Of a stretch of DNA of 64,000 bases, positions 26,175 to 37,336 are shown in pieces. The stretch lies in contig NZ_LFBV01000001.1 of the NCBI RefSeq assembly GCF_001905345.1, positions 1,375,321-1,439,320 on the forward strand, written 5' to 3'. The notes beneath the pieces are model-generated. The model had not been told where the DNA came from. It was given only the letters and a program-made list of their open reading frames with translations, and searched no databases. The translations under genes were made by a program, and so were the position numbers. The DNA comes from Streptomyces uncialis (GTDB lineage: Bacteria; Actinomycetota; Actinomycetes; Streptomycetales; Streptomycetaceae). Each line of letters starts with the position of its first letter. Position 1 is the first letter of the stretch.

Positions 26175-27209
26175 TCAGCCGCCGGCCATCGTCTCCAGCT
26201 GCTCGACCACGTCGTACGGCGTCGGCAGCGCCGCGATCTCCTTGGTGAGCGCGCGGGCCCGCTCGGCGTAGCGGGGATCGCCGAGGATCTCCCGGCAGCT
26301 CGCCGCGATGACCTCGCCCGGGTCCTCGTCGGGGCGTTCCTGCGGCACCACCGTGCGGGCGCCGCCGAAGCCGGTGAAGGCCCGCGCGATCGCCTTGGCG
26401 TAGTCGTTCTCGGGGGTGATCAGCTGCGGCACCCCGGCGCTCGCGCCCGTCATCGCGGTGGACGCCCCGCCGTGATGGACCATCAGATCGCAGGTGGGGG
26501 CCACCACGTCCAGCGGCAGCCAGCCGACCCGGACATCGCCCAGTTCCGTGCCGAACTCCTCGGCCGCACCGGGCGGCGCCGCGACCAGCACCTCGGCCCC
26601 CGTCAGCGTCAGTTCGTCCACCAGCCGCCGCATGGAGGCGCCGGTGTTGCGCAGCCTGAAGGCCCGGGTCCCCGCGGTGATCAGCACCCGGGGGCGCCCC
26701 TTGGGACGGGTGTACATCCAGGGTTCGAGCCGCAGCTGCCGGTTGCGCGGCACCCAGCGCATCGGCCGCGCGCCCGGGGTCGGCGACGGACGCAGGCACG
26801 GCGGACAGACATCGATGAACAGGGCGTGCTCCGGCGGCCCGGTCAGGCCCATGCGCTCCAGCAGCGGCGGCAGCGCGGGCTCGTCCCGCAGCGGCACGAT
26901 GTCCCAGTAGTGGCGCACGTACGGCACGTCGAGATGGGCGGCGAGCAGCCCGGGGACGTACGACAGACCGCCCACGACCACATCGGGCGTCCAGTCGCGC
27001 GCCAGCTCCAGCAGCGCGTCCAGCCGGGCGGCGGCCTGTCCGGGGTGGGGGGTCGGGGCCGCGGGTATGCCGATGGCCTCCGCGGTTGCCAGCGTCGGTT
27101 CGTCGACGGTCAGCAGGATCTCATGTCCCGCGTTCCGCGCGGCCGTCGCGAGCGGGGCCATGGAGAAGACGGTCGAGTGGCTCCCACCGGCGGTGAAAAG
27201 AAACTTCAT
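26175..27209 (-). CDS. Glycosyltransferase 1 (GT-B, GT1 family)
   Basis: A 344-aa protein. The N-terminal MKFLFTAGGSHSTVFSMAPL and the C-terminal donor-site segment LMVHHGGASTAMTGASAGVPQL are those of antibiotic macroglycosyltransferases using dTDP-sugars. It is shorter than usual (~390-420 aa), mainly in the acceptor domain. It should attach one of the deoxysugars to the aglycone. It is clearly related to glycosyltransferase 2 (58154-59329), including the leader sequence. No DesVIII-type helper gene lies nearby. Confidence 0.9.
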   Translation of the reverse strand: MKFLFTAGGSHSTVFSMAPLATAARNAGHEILLTVDEPTLATAEAIGIPAAPTPHPGQAAARLDALLELARDWTPDVVVGGLSYVPGLLAAHLDVPYVRHYWDIVPLRDEPALPPLLERMGLTGPPEHALFIDVCPPCLRPSPTPGARPMRWVPRNRQLRLEPWMYTRPKGRPRVLITAGTRAFRLRNTGASMRRLVDELTLTGAEVLVAAPPGAAEEFGTELGDVRVGWLPLDVVAPTCDLMVHHGGASTAMTGASAGVPQLITPENDYAKAIARAFTGFGGARTVVPQERPDEDPGEVIAASCREILGDPRYAERARALTKEIAALPTPYDVVEQLETMAGG

Positions 27210-27344
27210 GGGGATTCATCTGCTTCCCGTGAGACGGCGGACCGATGTCGACAGGCGCGGTCATCGTCCCGTGGCCGTCCTTTTGTTCGCAATCCTCGCC
27301 GGGCGCCGCCGGGTGGTCCCGCCCCGGACGCGGCCGGGACAGCC

Positions 27345-27392
27345 GTCGGCCCCGTTCAACTGACCGGGGGGGAACAGTCGAACGGGGCCGAC
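27345..27392 (-). terminator. Hairpin between drrC-like and glycosyltransferase 1 genes
   Basis: GTCGGCCCCGTTCAACTG pairs with CAGTCGAACGGGGCCGAC around a 12-base loop, 18 bp with one mismatch. The core GTTCRACTG/CAGTCGAAC is also found in the hairpin before glycosyltransferase 2. Confidence 0.8.
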
Positions 27393-27410
27393 GGGGCCTT
27401 GGGGGCGGGG

Positions 27411-29798
<2,388 letters not shown>

Positions 29799-29965
29799 CG
29801 TTCTCCCTGTCGTCGGGCGGGGCCGCCCTCACGTTCACCCGCCGCGGCGGCGCCCGGCCCCTCGCGGGCCGTGCCGGGTGGTCCGGGTGCTCCGTCCGGC
29901 CCGGAGCCTTCTGCCGGATCCGGGACCGGGGCCGCCCGGCCGGGTGCGGTCCGCAGGCTCGGACC

Positions 29966-30760
29966 CTACGCGGCGGTCACCTTCCACAGGAAGCCGTCGG
30001 GGTCGCTGAAGTGCCCGGAGTACCCGTCCCCGGTCTCGCCCGCCTCGACGGCGATCAGTCCGCCGGAGGCGGCGGCCGCGGCCAGGGTCGTGTCGACCTC
30101 GGCGCGGGAGCCGGCCCTGCGGTGCAGCACCGCCGCGCGGAAGCCGCTGCCGCCGTCCTCGACGCCCGCGTCCTTGGCGAGGGTTCCGCGCGGCATCAGG
30201 CCGAGCCGGCAGCTGCCCGCGTCCGGGTGGAAGTCGGCGTAGTGCTTGTAGTCCTTGTCGACCTTCATGCCCAGCGCCTCGTAGAACGCCTTGGCGGCCT
30301 TCATGTCGGCCACGCCGAGCAGTGCCGCGGTCTCGGTCGGCACCGCGGGGCTCGCGGCGGGGCCCTTGTCCTTCTTGGTGGGGGCCGCCACCTTCCAGAT
30401 GGAGCCGTCCGGGGCCTGGTACACCGCGGAGAACGCGCCGAACAGCGACTTCTTCGCGGGCTTCAGGACCTTCGCGCCGCCCTGGACCGCGGCGTCCACC
30501 ACGTTCTTGACCTCGGTGGGCTGCTTGACGATGAAGGTCATCATGTAGCCGCGGAAGCCGGACGCGGGCTCCGCGTCCTTCCCCGCGTCCGCGGCGAGCG
30601 CCTCGGTCCCGTACAGGGCGACCTGTCCGGTCCCGTGCATGTCGAGGTTCACATGCCGGCCGCGGTCGTCGGCGGTCGGTGCGAAGGTCGTGGTGTAGAA
30701 GGTCCGCGCGTCCTCGACCTCGGGAACACCGAGGCCCATCGCGTCGAGCGAGAGCGTCAT
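29966..30760 (-). CDS. Two-domain VOC (glyoxalase/bleomycin-resistance fold) protein
   Basis: A 264-aa protein with two VOC modules (about 5-125 and 140-262). Each ends in the family phrase (AVYQAPDGSIWKVA, GHFSDPDGFLWKV). The two are linked by a Lys/Ala/Pro stretch. Members can bind toxic aromatics or act as metal-dependent lyases or isomerases. It lies directly upstream of the drrC-like gene on the same strand, so a resistance role is possible; it could equally be a general housekeeping VOC. GGAGG-like GGAGGCAAGG precedes the ATG. Confidence 0.75.
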   Translation of the reverse strand: MTLSLDAMGLGVPEVEDARTFYTTTFAPTADDRGRHVNLDMHGTGQVALYGTEALAADAGKDAEPASGFRGYMMTFIVKQPTEVKNVVDAAVQGGAKVLKPAKKSLFGAFSAVYQAPDGSIWKVAAPTKKDKGPAASPAVPTETAALLGVADMKAAKAFYEALGMKVDKDYKHYADFHPDAGSCRLGLMPRGTLAKDAGVEDGGSGFRAAVLHRRAGSRAEVDTTLAAAAASGGLIAVEAGETGDGYSGHFSDPDGFLWKVTAA

Positions 30761-30842
30761 CCTTGCCTCCAGGGGCGTGGGTGAGGGGAGTGGGTGAGCG
30801 TACGCCTGGGGCTGGTGCCGCCTCGGCCGCCGGTCGGTGGGG

Positions 30843-31253
30843 TCAGCGGATCTCGCTGATACGGATGTGGTTGCCCGCGGGGTCGCGCACGGCGCAGTCA
30901 CGCACGCCGTACGGCTGGTCCGTCGGCTCCTGGACGATCTCCGCCCCGCCCGCCTTCAGCCGCCCGAAGAGCGCGTCGACATCGGCCGTGGACAGCACCA
31001 CGCCCGCGTACGTCCCCTTGACGATCATCTCGGTGATCGTCCGGCGCTCGTCGGGGGTGACGCCCGGGTCGGCGGCCGGCGGTTGCAGCACGAGGGACGT
31101 ACTGGGCTGGCCGGCGGGCCCGACCGTGATCCAGCGCATCCCGTCGTAGCCCACGTCGTCCCGGACCTCGAAGCCCAGCATGTCGCGGTAGAAGGCGAGC
31201 GAGGCGTCCGGATCGGTGTGGGGAAGGAAGCTCGCGTGAATGGCGATGTCCAT
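30843..31253 (-). CDS. Single-domain VOC protein A
   Basis: A 136-aa VOC protein: ASLAFYRDMLGFEVRDDVG near the N-terminus and RDCAVRDPAGNHIRISEIR at the C-terminus. It is a close paralogue of the next gene, 31343-31759, so the two are a tandem duplication. Function unknown; the fold is used by binding proteins and dioxygenase-like enzymes. It lies in the accessory stretch between the drrC-like gene and the SUKH-like pair. Confidence 0.78.
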   Translation of the reverse strand: MDIAIHASFLPHTDPDASLAFYRDMLGFEVRDDVGYDGMRWITVGPAGQPSTSLVLQPPAADPGVTPDERRTITEMIVKGTYAGVVLSTADVDALFGRLKAGGAEIVQEPTDQPYGVRDCAVRDPAGNHIRISEIR

Positions 31254-31342
31254 GTGATCACGCTAGACGGGGACCGGGCTCCCGCGCTTCTCCGATCCTG
31301 ACCGGTCCGGCCGGCCGGACCGGTCCCTCTCGGCCCCGCGGG

Positions 31343-31759
31343 TCAGGCGCGGCGGGGCTGGGTGAAGCGCAGCATGTTCCCGGCGGGGTCGCGGAAGGCG
31401 CAGTCGCGGACGCCGTAGGGCTGGTCCACGGGCTCCTGGACGACCTCGCCACCGGCCGCGCGGATGCGCTCGTAGGTGGCGTCGCAGTCGTCGGTGTCGA
31501 AGATGACCCCGCGCAGCTGGCCCTTGGCGAGGAGCTGGGCCATGGCCTGCTTGTCGGCGGGCGAGGCGTTGGGGTCCGCGACGGGCGGCTCCAGGACGAT
31601 GTCCACGTCGGGCTGGTCCCGGGAGCCGACGGTCACCCAGCGCATGCCCTCGAAGCCCACGTCGTTGCGGACTTCGAGCCCCAGGACATCGCGGTAGAAG
31701 GCGAGTGCCTTGTCGTGGTCGTCGACGGCGATGAAGCACTGCGAAAGGTTGATACTCAT
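31343..31759 (-). CDS. Single-domain VOC protein B
   Basis: A 138-aa VOC protein, paralogue of VOC protein A: ALAFYRDVLGLEVRNDVG and VRDCAFRDPAGNMLRFTQP. The ATG at 31759 (MSINLSQ) is used; an ATG at 31768 three codons upstream is possible and neither has a clear ribosome site. It diverges from the SUKH-like gene at 31853. Enzymatic role unknown. Confidence 0.75.
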   Translation of the reverse strand: MSINLSQCFIAVDDHDKALAFYRDVLGLEVRNDVGFEGMRWVTVGSRDQPDVDIVLEPPVADPNASPADKQAMAQLLAKGQLRGVIFDTDDCDATYERIRAAGGEVVQEPVDQPYGVRDCAFRDPAGNMLRFTQPRRA

Positions 31760-31852
31760 GAGTTGCATGCTAAGGGCTGTCCCGTGGTCCCCGGCGGGAC
31801 CGCGACGCGACAGCGGACCGCAACCCGCCGGAGGGCTCGGTAGGTTGGCGGG

Positions 31853-32485
31853 ATGAGCGATCAACTCAATGTGGAGACGGCCTGGCACCGCCTCATGGAC
31901 TGGCTGGAGGCGCATGCCCCGGTCTCCCACGCGTCCCTGCTGCCGCCCGCCCCGGAGCAGGCCATCGAGATTGCCGACGCCGAGCTGAGGCGGTACCTCG
32001 GCTTCGGTCTGCCCGCTGAACTGGGCGCGCTCTGGCGGCTGTGCGGCGGTGTGGAACACCAGTACATCGAGGCCAACGAGGTGGCGGGTGAGGTCCGTTC
32101 GGGGGAGTTCCTGCCCGGCGGGATCCTGCTCGGCCCGGCGGACGCGCTCTGGCCGCGGCTGCCCGGGATCGACGGTGTCGATGTGTGGGGCGGCGCCCCG
32201 GTGGTGCCGTGGCTGACCGGCGACGAGGCGGGCCCCGAGTCCGGGGACTACGTGGGCGCGGACGGCGTCGGCACCTGGTCGCACCCGGACAACCTGGCCT
32301 GCGACCAGCCCCGCTACGCGTCGATCGCCGGGTATCTCGAAGCCGTGCACCGCACGCTCACCGAAGGGCCGGCGGACGCCATGGGCCCCGATGTGCCCGG
32401 CCTGGTGTGGGGGTGCCTGATCTGGGACTGGCCCGAGGCGCCGCTGCTGGACGACGCGCTGCCGCACTGGCACCCCGTCCACTGA
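31853..32485 (+). CDS. SMI1/KNR4 (SUKH)-like protein 1
   Basis: A 210-aa soluble protein. The core around residues 35-75 (IADAELRRYLGFGLPAELGALWRLCGG) matches the SMI1/KNR4 (SUKH) fold, which in bacteria is mainly an immunity fold against polymorphic toxins. The C-terminal half has a YVGADGVGTWSHPDNLAC segment. No matching toxin gene is visible beside it. It is convergent with a second candidate SUKH-like protein, so this may be a remnant immunity pair. The ATG follows GGCGGG. Confidence 0.62.
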   Translation: MSDQLNVETAWHRLMDWLEAHAPVSHASLLPPAPEQAIEIADAELRRYLGFGLPAELGALWRLCGGVEHQYIEANEVAGEVRSGEFLPGGILLGPADALWPRLPGIDGVDVWGGAPVVPWLTGDEAGPESGDYVGADGVGTWSHPDNLACDQPRYASIAGYLEAVHRTLTEGPADAMGPDVPGLVWGCLIWDWPEAPLLDDALPHWHPVH

Positions 32486-32540
32486 CGCACTGCCGACGAC
32501 CAACCGCACAGCCACGGAGATCACGAACCGCGATGGACCG

Positions 32541-33074
32541 TCAGCGATCGTCCAACTCGATGAACCGGCTCGCCCATGCCCTGAACCGGTCGTCGGACTC
32601 CTCGCGCCCGGTCCAGAGCGCGTGCGGGTCCTCCGGCGGTTCAAGACCGAAGGTCTGCTTCAACCAGACGCGGAACTCATGGTGCCCCTCGCTGTGTTCC
32701 TCGACGTCTTCAGCGTCGAGAAACCCGAAGTCGTACATTGGCTCGCTGTCGATGAGCAGAAGCTGGAACAGCTCCATCAGGTCTCGCGCGATCACATAGA
32801 GATGGCCTTCGTCGCCGACCAGGACGACGGGCAGCGTGGCGAGGTCGGTCCGGTCGTCGCACCGCCACAGCGCGTAGTCGGAGCCGGAGCCGTTGGCCCG
32901 CGCGAAGGGGATGAACCGGCTCAGGAAATCCGGATGCTCCGACCAGGTGTCGAGGCCGGAATCCGCGCCGTACTCGCGCAGCTCGAAACCGTCCGAGTAG
33001 TAGACCCGGCCGATCCGGCCCTCGAACTCCTTGAGCAGGTTCAACTCCGGGATCGGCGAGTACGCCTCGCTCAT
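32541..33074 (-). CDS. Acidic SUKH-like protein 2
   Basis: A 177-aa acidic cytoplasmic protein. The region with LATLPVVLVGDEGHLYVIARDLMELFQLLL (central) and a C-terminal FRVWLKQTFGLEPPEDPHAL is like SUKH-superfamily immunity proteins, but the match is weak. Three or more Trp residues sit in charged contexts. AGGAGG precedes the ATG at 33074. It faces SUKH-like protein 1. Immunity or regulatory function is inferred only. Confidence 0.6.
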   Translation of the reverse strand: MSEAYSPIPELNLLKEFEGRIGRVYYSDGFELREYGADSGLDTWSEHPDFLSRFIPFARANGSGSDYALWRCDDRTDLATLPVVLVGDEGHLYVIARDLMELFQLLLIDSEPMYDFGFLDAEDVEEHSEGHHEFRVWLKQTFGLEPPEDPHALWTGREESDDRFRAWASRFIELDDR

Positions 33075-33161
33075 ATGGCCTCCTTGCCGGGCCGGGACGC
33101 CTGGCGCGGTCGCGGACGTCCCGCGCTGTCCAGGTGATGCTATCCACGCCGGGGACAGCCC

Positions 33162-33581
33162 TCAGCCTTCGGGCGCCGCCTTGGAGGTGCCGCCCCGGAC
33201 CGGGCGGGTGTGGATCTTGGCGACGCAGGCCGGGATGGCGGCTCCGTCGTCGTGGCCGCGGGCGCGGTAGGCGCTCGGGCTCTCACCGACCAGCTCGGTG
33301 AAACGTGAACTGAACGATCCCAGCGACGTACAGCCGACCGCGAAGCACACCTCGGTCACCGTCAGATCGCCCCGCCGCAGCAGCGCCTTGGCCCGCTCGA
33401 TCCGCCGGGTCATCAGATAGCTGTACGGGGTCTCCCCGTAGGCGGCGCGGAAACTGCGGGAGAAGTGGCCCGGGGACATCAGCGCCGTACGCGCCAGCGC
33501 GGTCACATCGAGGGGTTTCGCGTACTCACGGTCCATCAGGTCCCGTGCCCTGCGCAGCCGGACGAGATCTTCCAGTATCAC
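33162..33581 (-). CDS. Small AraC-family regulator
   Basis: A 139-aa protein, essentially only the two helix-turn-helix units of AraC (DVTALARTALMSPGHFSRSFR, and LTVTEVCFAVGCTSLGSFSSRF), followed by a short tail. It has no sensor domain. GTG at 33581 is the best start. It diverges from the alpha/beta-hydrolase operon with a ~140-base gap and probably controls it or itself. A similar stand-alone AraC N-terminus occurs at 44288-45172. Confidence 0.85.
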   Translation of the reverse strand: MILEDLVRLRRARDLMDREYAKPLDVTALARTALMSPGHFSRSFRAAYGETPYSYLMTRRIERAKALLRRGDLTVTEVCFAVGCTSLGSFSSRFTELVGESPSAYRARGHDDGAAIPACVAKIHTRPVRGGTSKAAPEG

Positions 33582-33719
33582 ACCACCACCATCCCACAGG
33601 ATTCGGCGCCCGCCGCCCGCCGCTGCCGCCCGGCCCCGACCGATGCTCGACCGGCGGTCAACCGGGGTACCGGAAATTTGCGGCGCGAACACATGTCCAT
33701 CCGGGGTGAGGAGTGCGTG
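33582..33719. promoter_or_regulatory. Divergent promoter, AraC / hydrolase
   Basis: TCGACCG at 33647 and TCAACCG at 33658 are exactly 11 bases apart, followed by GGAAATTTG. Two repeats are fewer than a typical SARP site, so the assignment is weak. Confidence 0.35.
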
Positions 33720-34499
33720 ATGCGCAAGGTCGTTTCGCGGGACGGCACGACGATCGCCTACGAGAAAACGGGTGAGGGACCGCCGATCGTGCTGCTGAAC
33801 GGCGGATTCCGCGATCACACGATCTTCGATCCGCTGGTGCCGGAGCTGGCACCGCACTGCACCACCTATGTCTACGACCGCCGGGGGCGCGGGGAGAGCG
33901 GGGACTCCCCCGAGTACGCCGTCGAACGGGAGATCGAGGACCTCACGGCGGTGATCGAGGCGGCCGGCGGCGAGTCGGTGGTGTTCGCCGGTTCGTCCGG
34001 CGCCAATCTCGCGCTGGAAGCGGCCATGGCCGGCGCCCCGATCACCAAGCTGGCACTGCACGAGCCGTACTTCCGCATCGACGGCTACCCGCAGCCCCCG
34101 GCCGACTTCCTGGCGGCCCTCAAGGCCCTGCTCGCCGGGGACAAGCGCGGCGAGGCCGTCGAGTACTTCCTCGCCGAACTCGTGGGCTTCACCCCCGACA
34201 CCATCGCGGAATGGCGGCAGACCCCGCTGTGGGCGATGAACGAGGCGAACGCGCACACCCTCCCGTACGACGCGGCCATCTGCGGCGACTTCAAGGTCCC
34301 CGTCGAGCGGCTGGCCCCGATGCGTATTCCGTCGCTCGTCGTCAGCAGCGACAGCACCAGCGACTGGCTGAGCGCGGCGGCACGGGCGACCGCGCAGGCG
34401 CTGCCCAACGGCTGGGGCATGGAGCTGCCCGGCTCGTGGCACCGGGTGCAGACGGACATCCTCGGCCGGGTCCTGGCCGGTTTCACCGCCACCCGGTGA
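33720..34499 (+). CDS. Alpha/beta hydrolase
   Basis: A 259-aa protein. The oxyanion segment is IVLLNGGFRDH (not the usual HG), the nucleophile elbow is AGSSGAN (~96-102), and the acid and His sit near SSDSTSDW and SWHRVQTD. It is likely an esterase, lactonase or haloalkane-dehalogenase-like enzyme. It lies upstream of a small membrane-helix-like protein and the TcmI-like cyclase on the same strand, so a polyketide tailoring role is possible. The divergent AraC gene suggests its own regulation. Substrate unknown. Confidence 0.75.
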   Translation: MRKVVSRDGTTIAYEKTGEGPPIVLLNGGFRDHTIFDPLVPELAPHCTTYVYDRRGRGESGDSPEYAVEREIEDLTAVIEAAGGESVVFAGSSGANLALEAAMAGAPITKLALHEPYFRIDGYPQPPADFLAALKALLAGDKRGEAVEYFLAELVGFTPDTIAEWRQTPLWAMNEANAHTLPYDAAICGDFKVPVERLAPMRIPSLVVSSDSTSDWLSAAARATAQALPNGWGMELPGSWHRVQTDILGRVLAGFTATR

Positions 34500-34759
34500 G
34501 GACGACCTGGTTCGAGTCCGCCGCGCTGTCCGTCCTGAACCTCCTCGGTGAGGGGTTCATGTGGATGGGGCTGATGTGGATGGGCCCGCCCTACGGCATG
34601 ACCCCGGTCCCGCCGGGCGTCACCGCCCGGACGGCACGTACGACCGGACCGGTGACCGGGCCGGGCGACGGGCGCGAACACCGGGAACAGCCTTCCGGCC
34701 CACCCCTGTCGCGTGCGGAGCGCGCCGAATGGGCAGCGCTCCAGGAACGGCTCCGCTAG
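34496..34759 (+). CDS. Small DUF6059-like protein
   Basis: An 87-aa protein starting at a GTG that overlaps the hydrolase stop (GTGA), so it is translationally coupled. A hydrophobic segment (ALSVLNLLGEGFMWMGLMWMG) is followed by GPPYG and a charged end LSRAERAEWAALQERL. The layout resembles small DUF6059 proteins often found beside Streptomyces antibiotic regulators; this is from memory. Function unknown. A later in-frame ATG at 34559 would remove the N-terminus. Confidence 0.5.
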   Translation: MRTTWFESAALSVLNLLGEGFMWMGLMWMGPPYGMTPVPPGVTARTARTTGPVTGPGDGREHREQPSGPPLSRAERAEWAALQERLR

Positions 34760-34818
34760 CGGCACTCCCGACCGGACGGACACCGACGACGGACACCAAC
34801 GACGGAGGCATCGCCACC

Positions 34819-35145
34819 ATGCACAGCAATCTGATCGTGGCCAGGATGGACCCCGGGGCCACCGCCGACGTGGCCCGGCTCTTCAGCGCTTTCGACACGA
34901 CCGGGATGCCGCACCGGATGGGAACGCGGCGGCGTCAGCTCTTCGCGTTCCGCGGTCTGTACTTCCACCTCCAGGACTTCGACACCGAGAACGGCGGCGA
35001 GCTCATCGAGGAGGCGAAGGCCGATCCGCGTTTCATCCGGATCAGCGAGGACCTGAAGCCGCACATCGAGGCCTACGACCCGGCGACCTGGCGCACGCCC
35101 GCGGACGCCATGGCGACGAGGTTCTACAGCTGGGAGTCCGAGTGA
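34819..35145 (+). CDS. TcmI-family polyketide cyclase
   Basis: A 108-aa protein of TcmI length. It shares the family pattern: VARMDPG start, DTTGMPHRMGTRRRQLFAFRGLY, an HLQDF strand, and the ending ATRFYSW. TcmI-type cyclases close the later rings of longer polyketides (tetracenomycin, pentangular polyphenols). This agrees with the small gate residues of the CLF in suggesting an extended, multi-ring product. GGAGG precedes the ATG by 10 bases. Confidence 0.93.
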   Translation: MHSNLIVARMDPGATADVARLFSAFDTTGMPHRMGTRRRQLFAFRGLYFHLQDFDTENGGELIEEAKADPRFIRISEDLKPHIEAYDPATWRTPADAMATRFYSWESE

Positions 35146-35200
35146 CCGGTCGGCGCACGGCCGGCACGGGCACCGGGCGACCGGCGGGGGAGAGGCGTTA

Positions 35201-37141
35201 TTGAGTACCGCCGAATCGAGGACCGGGACGACCGGCGCCGCCGCGGAGTCCGGGGAGTCCGCGAAGTCCGGGGGGCCGGGGACGACCGGGCAGCCCGGGA
35301 TACCCGGGAACGCCCGGACGTCCGGGATACCCGGGAAGCCCGGGGAATCCGGAGAGGCCGGGGAAGCCGGGGAGGCCAACCCCCGGGTGCCGTTGCGGCG
35401 TATCGTCCGGCTGTTCCTCCCCTACCGGCCCAGTCTGCTGCTCGTCGGCGCCCTCGTGGTCGCCTCGTCGCTCGTCTCGCTCGTCAATCCGTTCCTGATC
35501 CGCGAGATCATGGACGTGGCGCTGCCCGACCGCCGCACCGGTCTGCTGAGCGTGCTCGCGCTCGCCATGGTCGTCGTGGCCGTCGCGAACAGCTCGTTCA
35601 ACGTCTGGCAGACCTATGTCTCCACCAAGGTCGGCCAGCGCGTCATGCACGATCTGCGCAGCGCCATGTACGGGCACCTCCAGCGCATGTCGCTGGACTT
35701 CTACACCAGGACCCGCACCGGCGAGGTGCAGTCGCGTATCGCCAACGACATCGGCGACATGCAGGCCACCGTCACCACCAGCGCGACGACCCTGGTGTCC
35801 GACGTGACCGTCGTGGCCGCCACGGTCACCGCCATGGCCGTCCTCGACTGGCGGCTCACACTCGCGTCGCTCGTCATGGTGCCGTTCTTCCTCTGGGTCA
35901 GCCGGCGCGTCGGGACCCAGCGCCGCCGCATCACCCGCGACCGGCAGCGCCAGCACGCCGCGATCTCCTCGATCGTGCACGAGTCCCTGTCGGTGAGCGG
36001 TGTCCTGCTCGGCCGCACCATGGGCCGCTCACGCTCGCTGACCGGCCACTTCACCGACGAGTCCGCCAAGCTCTCCGATCTGGAGGTGCGCTCCATGATG
36101 GCGGGCCGCTGGGCCCAGTCGACGACATGGATCGTGCTGGCCTCGATGCCCGCGGTCATCTACTGGGTGGCCGGACTGGCGGGCCGCGGCGACCATATGG
36201 CGATCTCCATCGGGACGCTGGTCGCCTTCACCACATTGCAGCAGAACCTGCTGCGCCCGGCCGTCTCGCTGCTGGAGGTGGGCGTGGAGATCCAGACCTC
36301 GCTCGAACTGTTCGCCCGGATCTTCGAGTACCTGGACCTGCCCGTCGAGGTCCCCGAACCCAGGAACCCCCGTGCCCCCGAGCAGTTGCGCGGTGAGGTG
36401 CGGATGCGGGGCGCGTGCTTCTCGTACCCCGGTACGGGGGAGCGCACGCTGGACGCCATCGATCTGACCGTCCCCGCCGGGAACAGCCTCGCGATCGTCG
36501 GCGAGACCGGCTCCGGCAAGACGACCCTCAGCTATCTCATCCCGCGGCTGTACGACGTGGACGCGGGGAGTGTCACCATCGACGGCGTCGACGTACGGGA
36601 CATGTCCTTCGACGTACTGGCCGCCGCGGTCGGCATCGTCTTCCAGGAGACGTATCTGTTCCACGCCACCGTCGCGGAGAACCTGCGGTTCGCCAAGCCG
36701 GACGCGACCGACGAGGAACTCGTCGCCGCGGCGCGCATCGCCCATATCCACGATCATGTCGCGTCCCTGCCCGGGGGCTACGACACCGTGGTCGGCGAGC
36801 GCGGATACCGGTTCTCCGGCGGGGAGAAACAGCGCCTGGCGATCGCCCGCGCGGTACTGCGGGACCCGCCCGTCCTCGTGCTCGACGAGGCCACCAGCGC
36901 CCTCGACACCCGGACCGAACAGGCCGTCCAGGAGGCCATCGACGCGGCGAGCGCGGGCCGCACCACGATCACCATCGCGCACCGGCTCTCCACGGTCCGG
37001 GACGCCGACGAGATCATCGTGCTGGACGGCGGCCGGATCGTCGAACGCGGCACCCACGACGAACTGCTCGCCAAGGGCGGCCGCTACACGGCACTCGTCG
37101 ACCGCGACGCCGACCTGGCCGAGGCCACCGAGGCCGTCTAG
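35201..37141 (+). CDS. MsbA-type ABC exporter with collagen-like N-terminal head
   Basis: A 646-aa half-transporter: a transmembrane domain (~75-350) with six helices, then an ATPase domain with Walker [10 protein letters not shown], signature FSGGEKQR and Walker [13 protein letters not shown]. It probably exports the product as a homodimer. The start is TTG at 35201 with GGAGAGG upstream. Residues ~20-60 before the first helix are Gly/Pro/Glu-rich, with GxY-type triplets such as GQPGIPG, GIPGKPG and [12 protein letters not shown], unlike typical exporters. Confidence 0.93.
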   Translation: MSTAESRTGTTGAAAESGESAKSGGPGTTGQPGIPGNARTSGIPGKPGESGEAGEAGEANPRVPLRRIVRLFLPYRPSLLLVGALVVASSLVSLVNPFLIREIMDVALPDRRTGLLSVLALAMVVVAVANSSFNVWQTYVSTKVGQRVMHDLRSAMYGHLQRMSLDFYTRTRTGEVQSRIANDIGDMQATVTTSATTLVSDVTVVAATVTAMAVLDWRLTLASLVMVPFFLWVSRRVGTQRRRITRDRQRQHAAISSIVHESLSVSGVLLGRTMGRSRSLTGHFTDESAKLSDLEVRSMMAGRWAQSTTWIVLASMPAVIYWVAGLAGRGDHMAISIGTLVAFTTLQQNLLRPAVSLLEVGVEIQTSLELFARIFEYLDLPVEVPEPRNPRAPEQLRGEVRMRGACFSYPGTGERTLDAIDLTVPAGNSLAIVGETGSGKTTLSYLIPRLYDVDAGSVTIDGVDVRDMSFDVLAAAVGIVFQETYLFHATVAENLRFAKPDATDEELVAAARIAHIHDHVASLPGGYDTVVGERGYRFSGGEKQRLAIARAVLRDPPVLVLDEATSALDTRTEQAVQEAIDAASAGRTTITIAHRLSTVRDADEIIVLDGGRIVERGTHDELLAKGGRYTALVDRDADLAEATEAV

Positions 37142-37201
37142 GCCGCCGAAGCGGGCGGCAGCGCCGGGATCACCGGAACCGCCGGGTCCACGAAAGCCGT
37201 C

Positions 37202-37243
37202 GAAGCCGTCCGAGAACCGGTAACCCGGCTCCCGGACGGCTTC
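37202..37243. terminator. Hairpin terminator between convergent genes
   Basis: GAAGCCGTCCG pairs with CGGACGGCTTC, with an inner CCGG match, between the ABC exporter stop (37141) and the NmrA-like stop (37337). Confidence 0.75.
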
Positions 37244-37336
37244 GCGGCCGTTCCTGGAGGACCAGCCCGTACCCGCTGTACCTGCCGGGTCGGCTCCACC
37301 GGCTCCAACACCGCCACCGGCGGGTACGGCGGGGTG

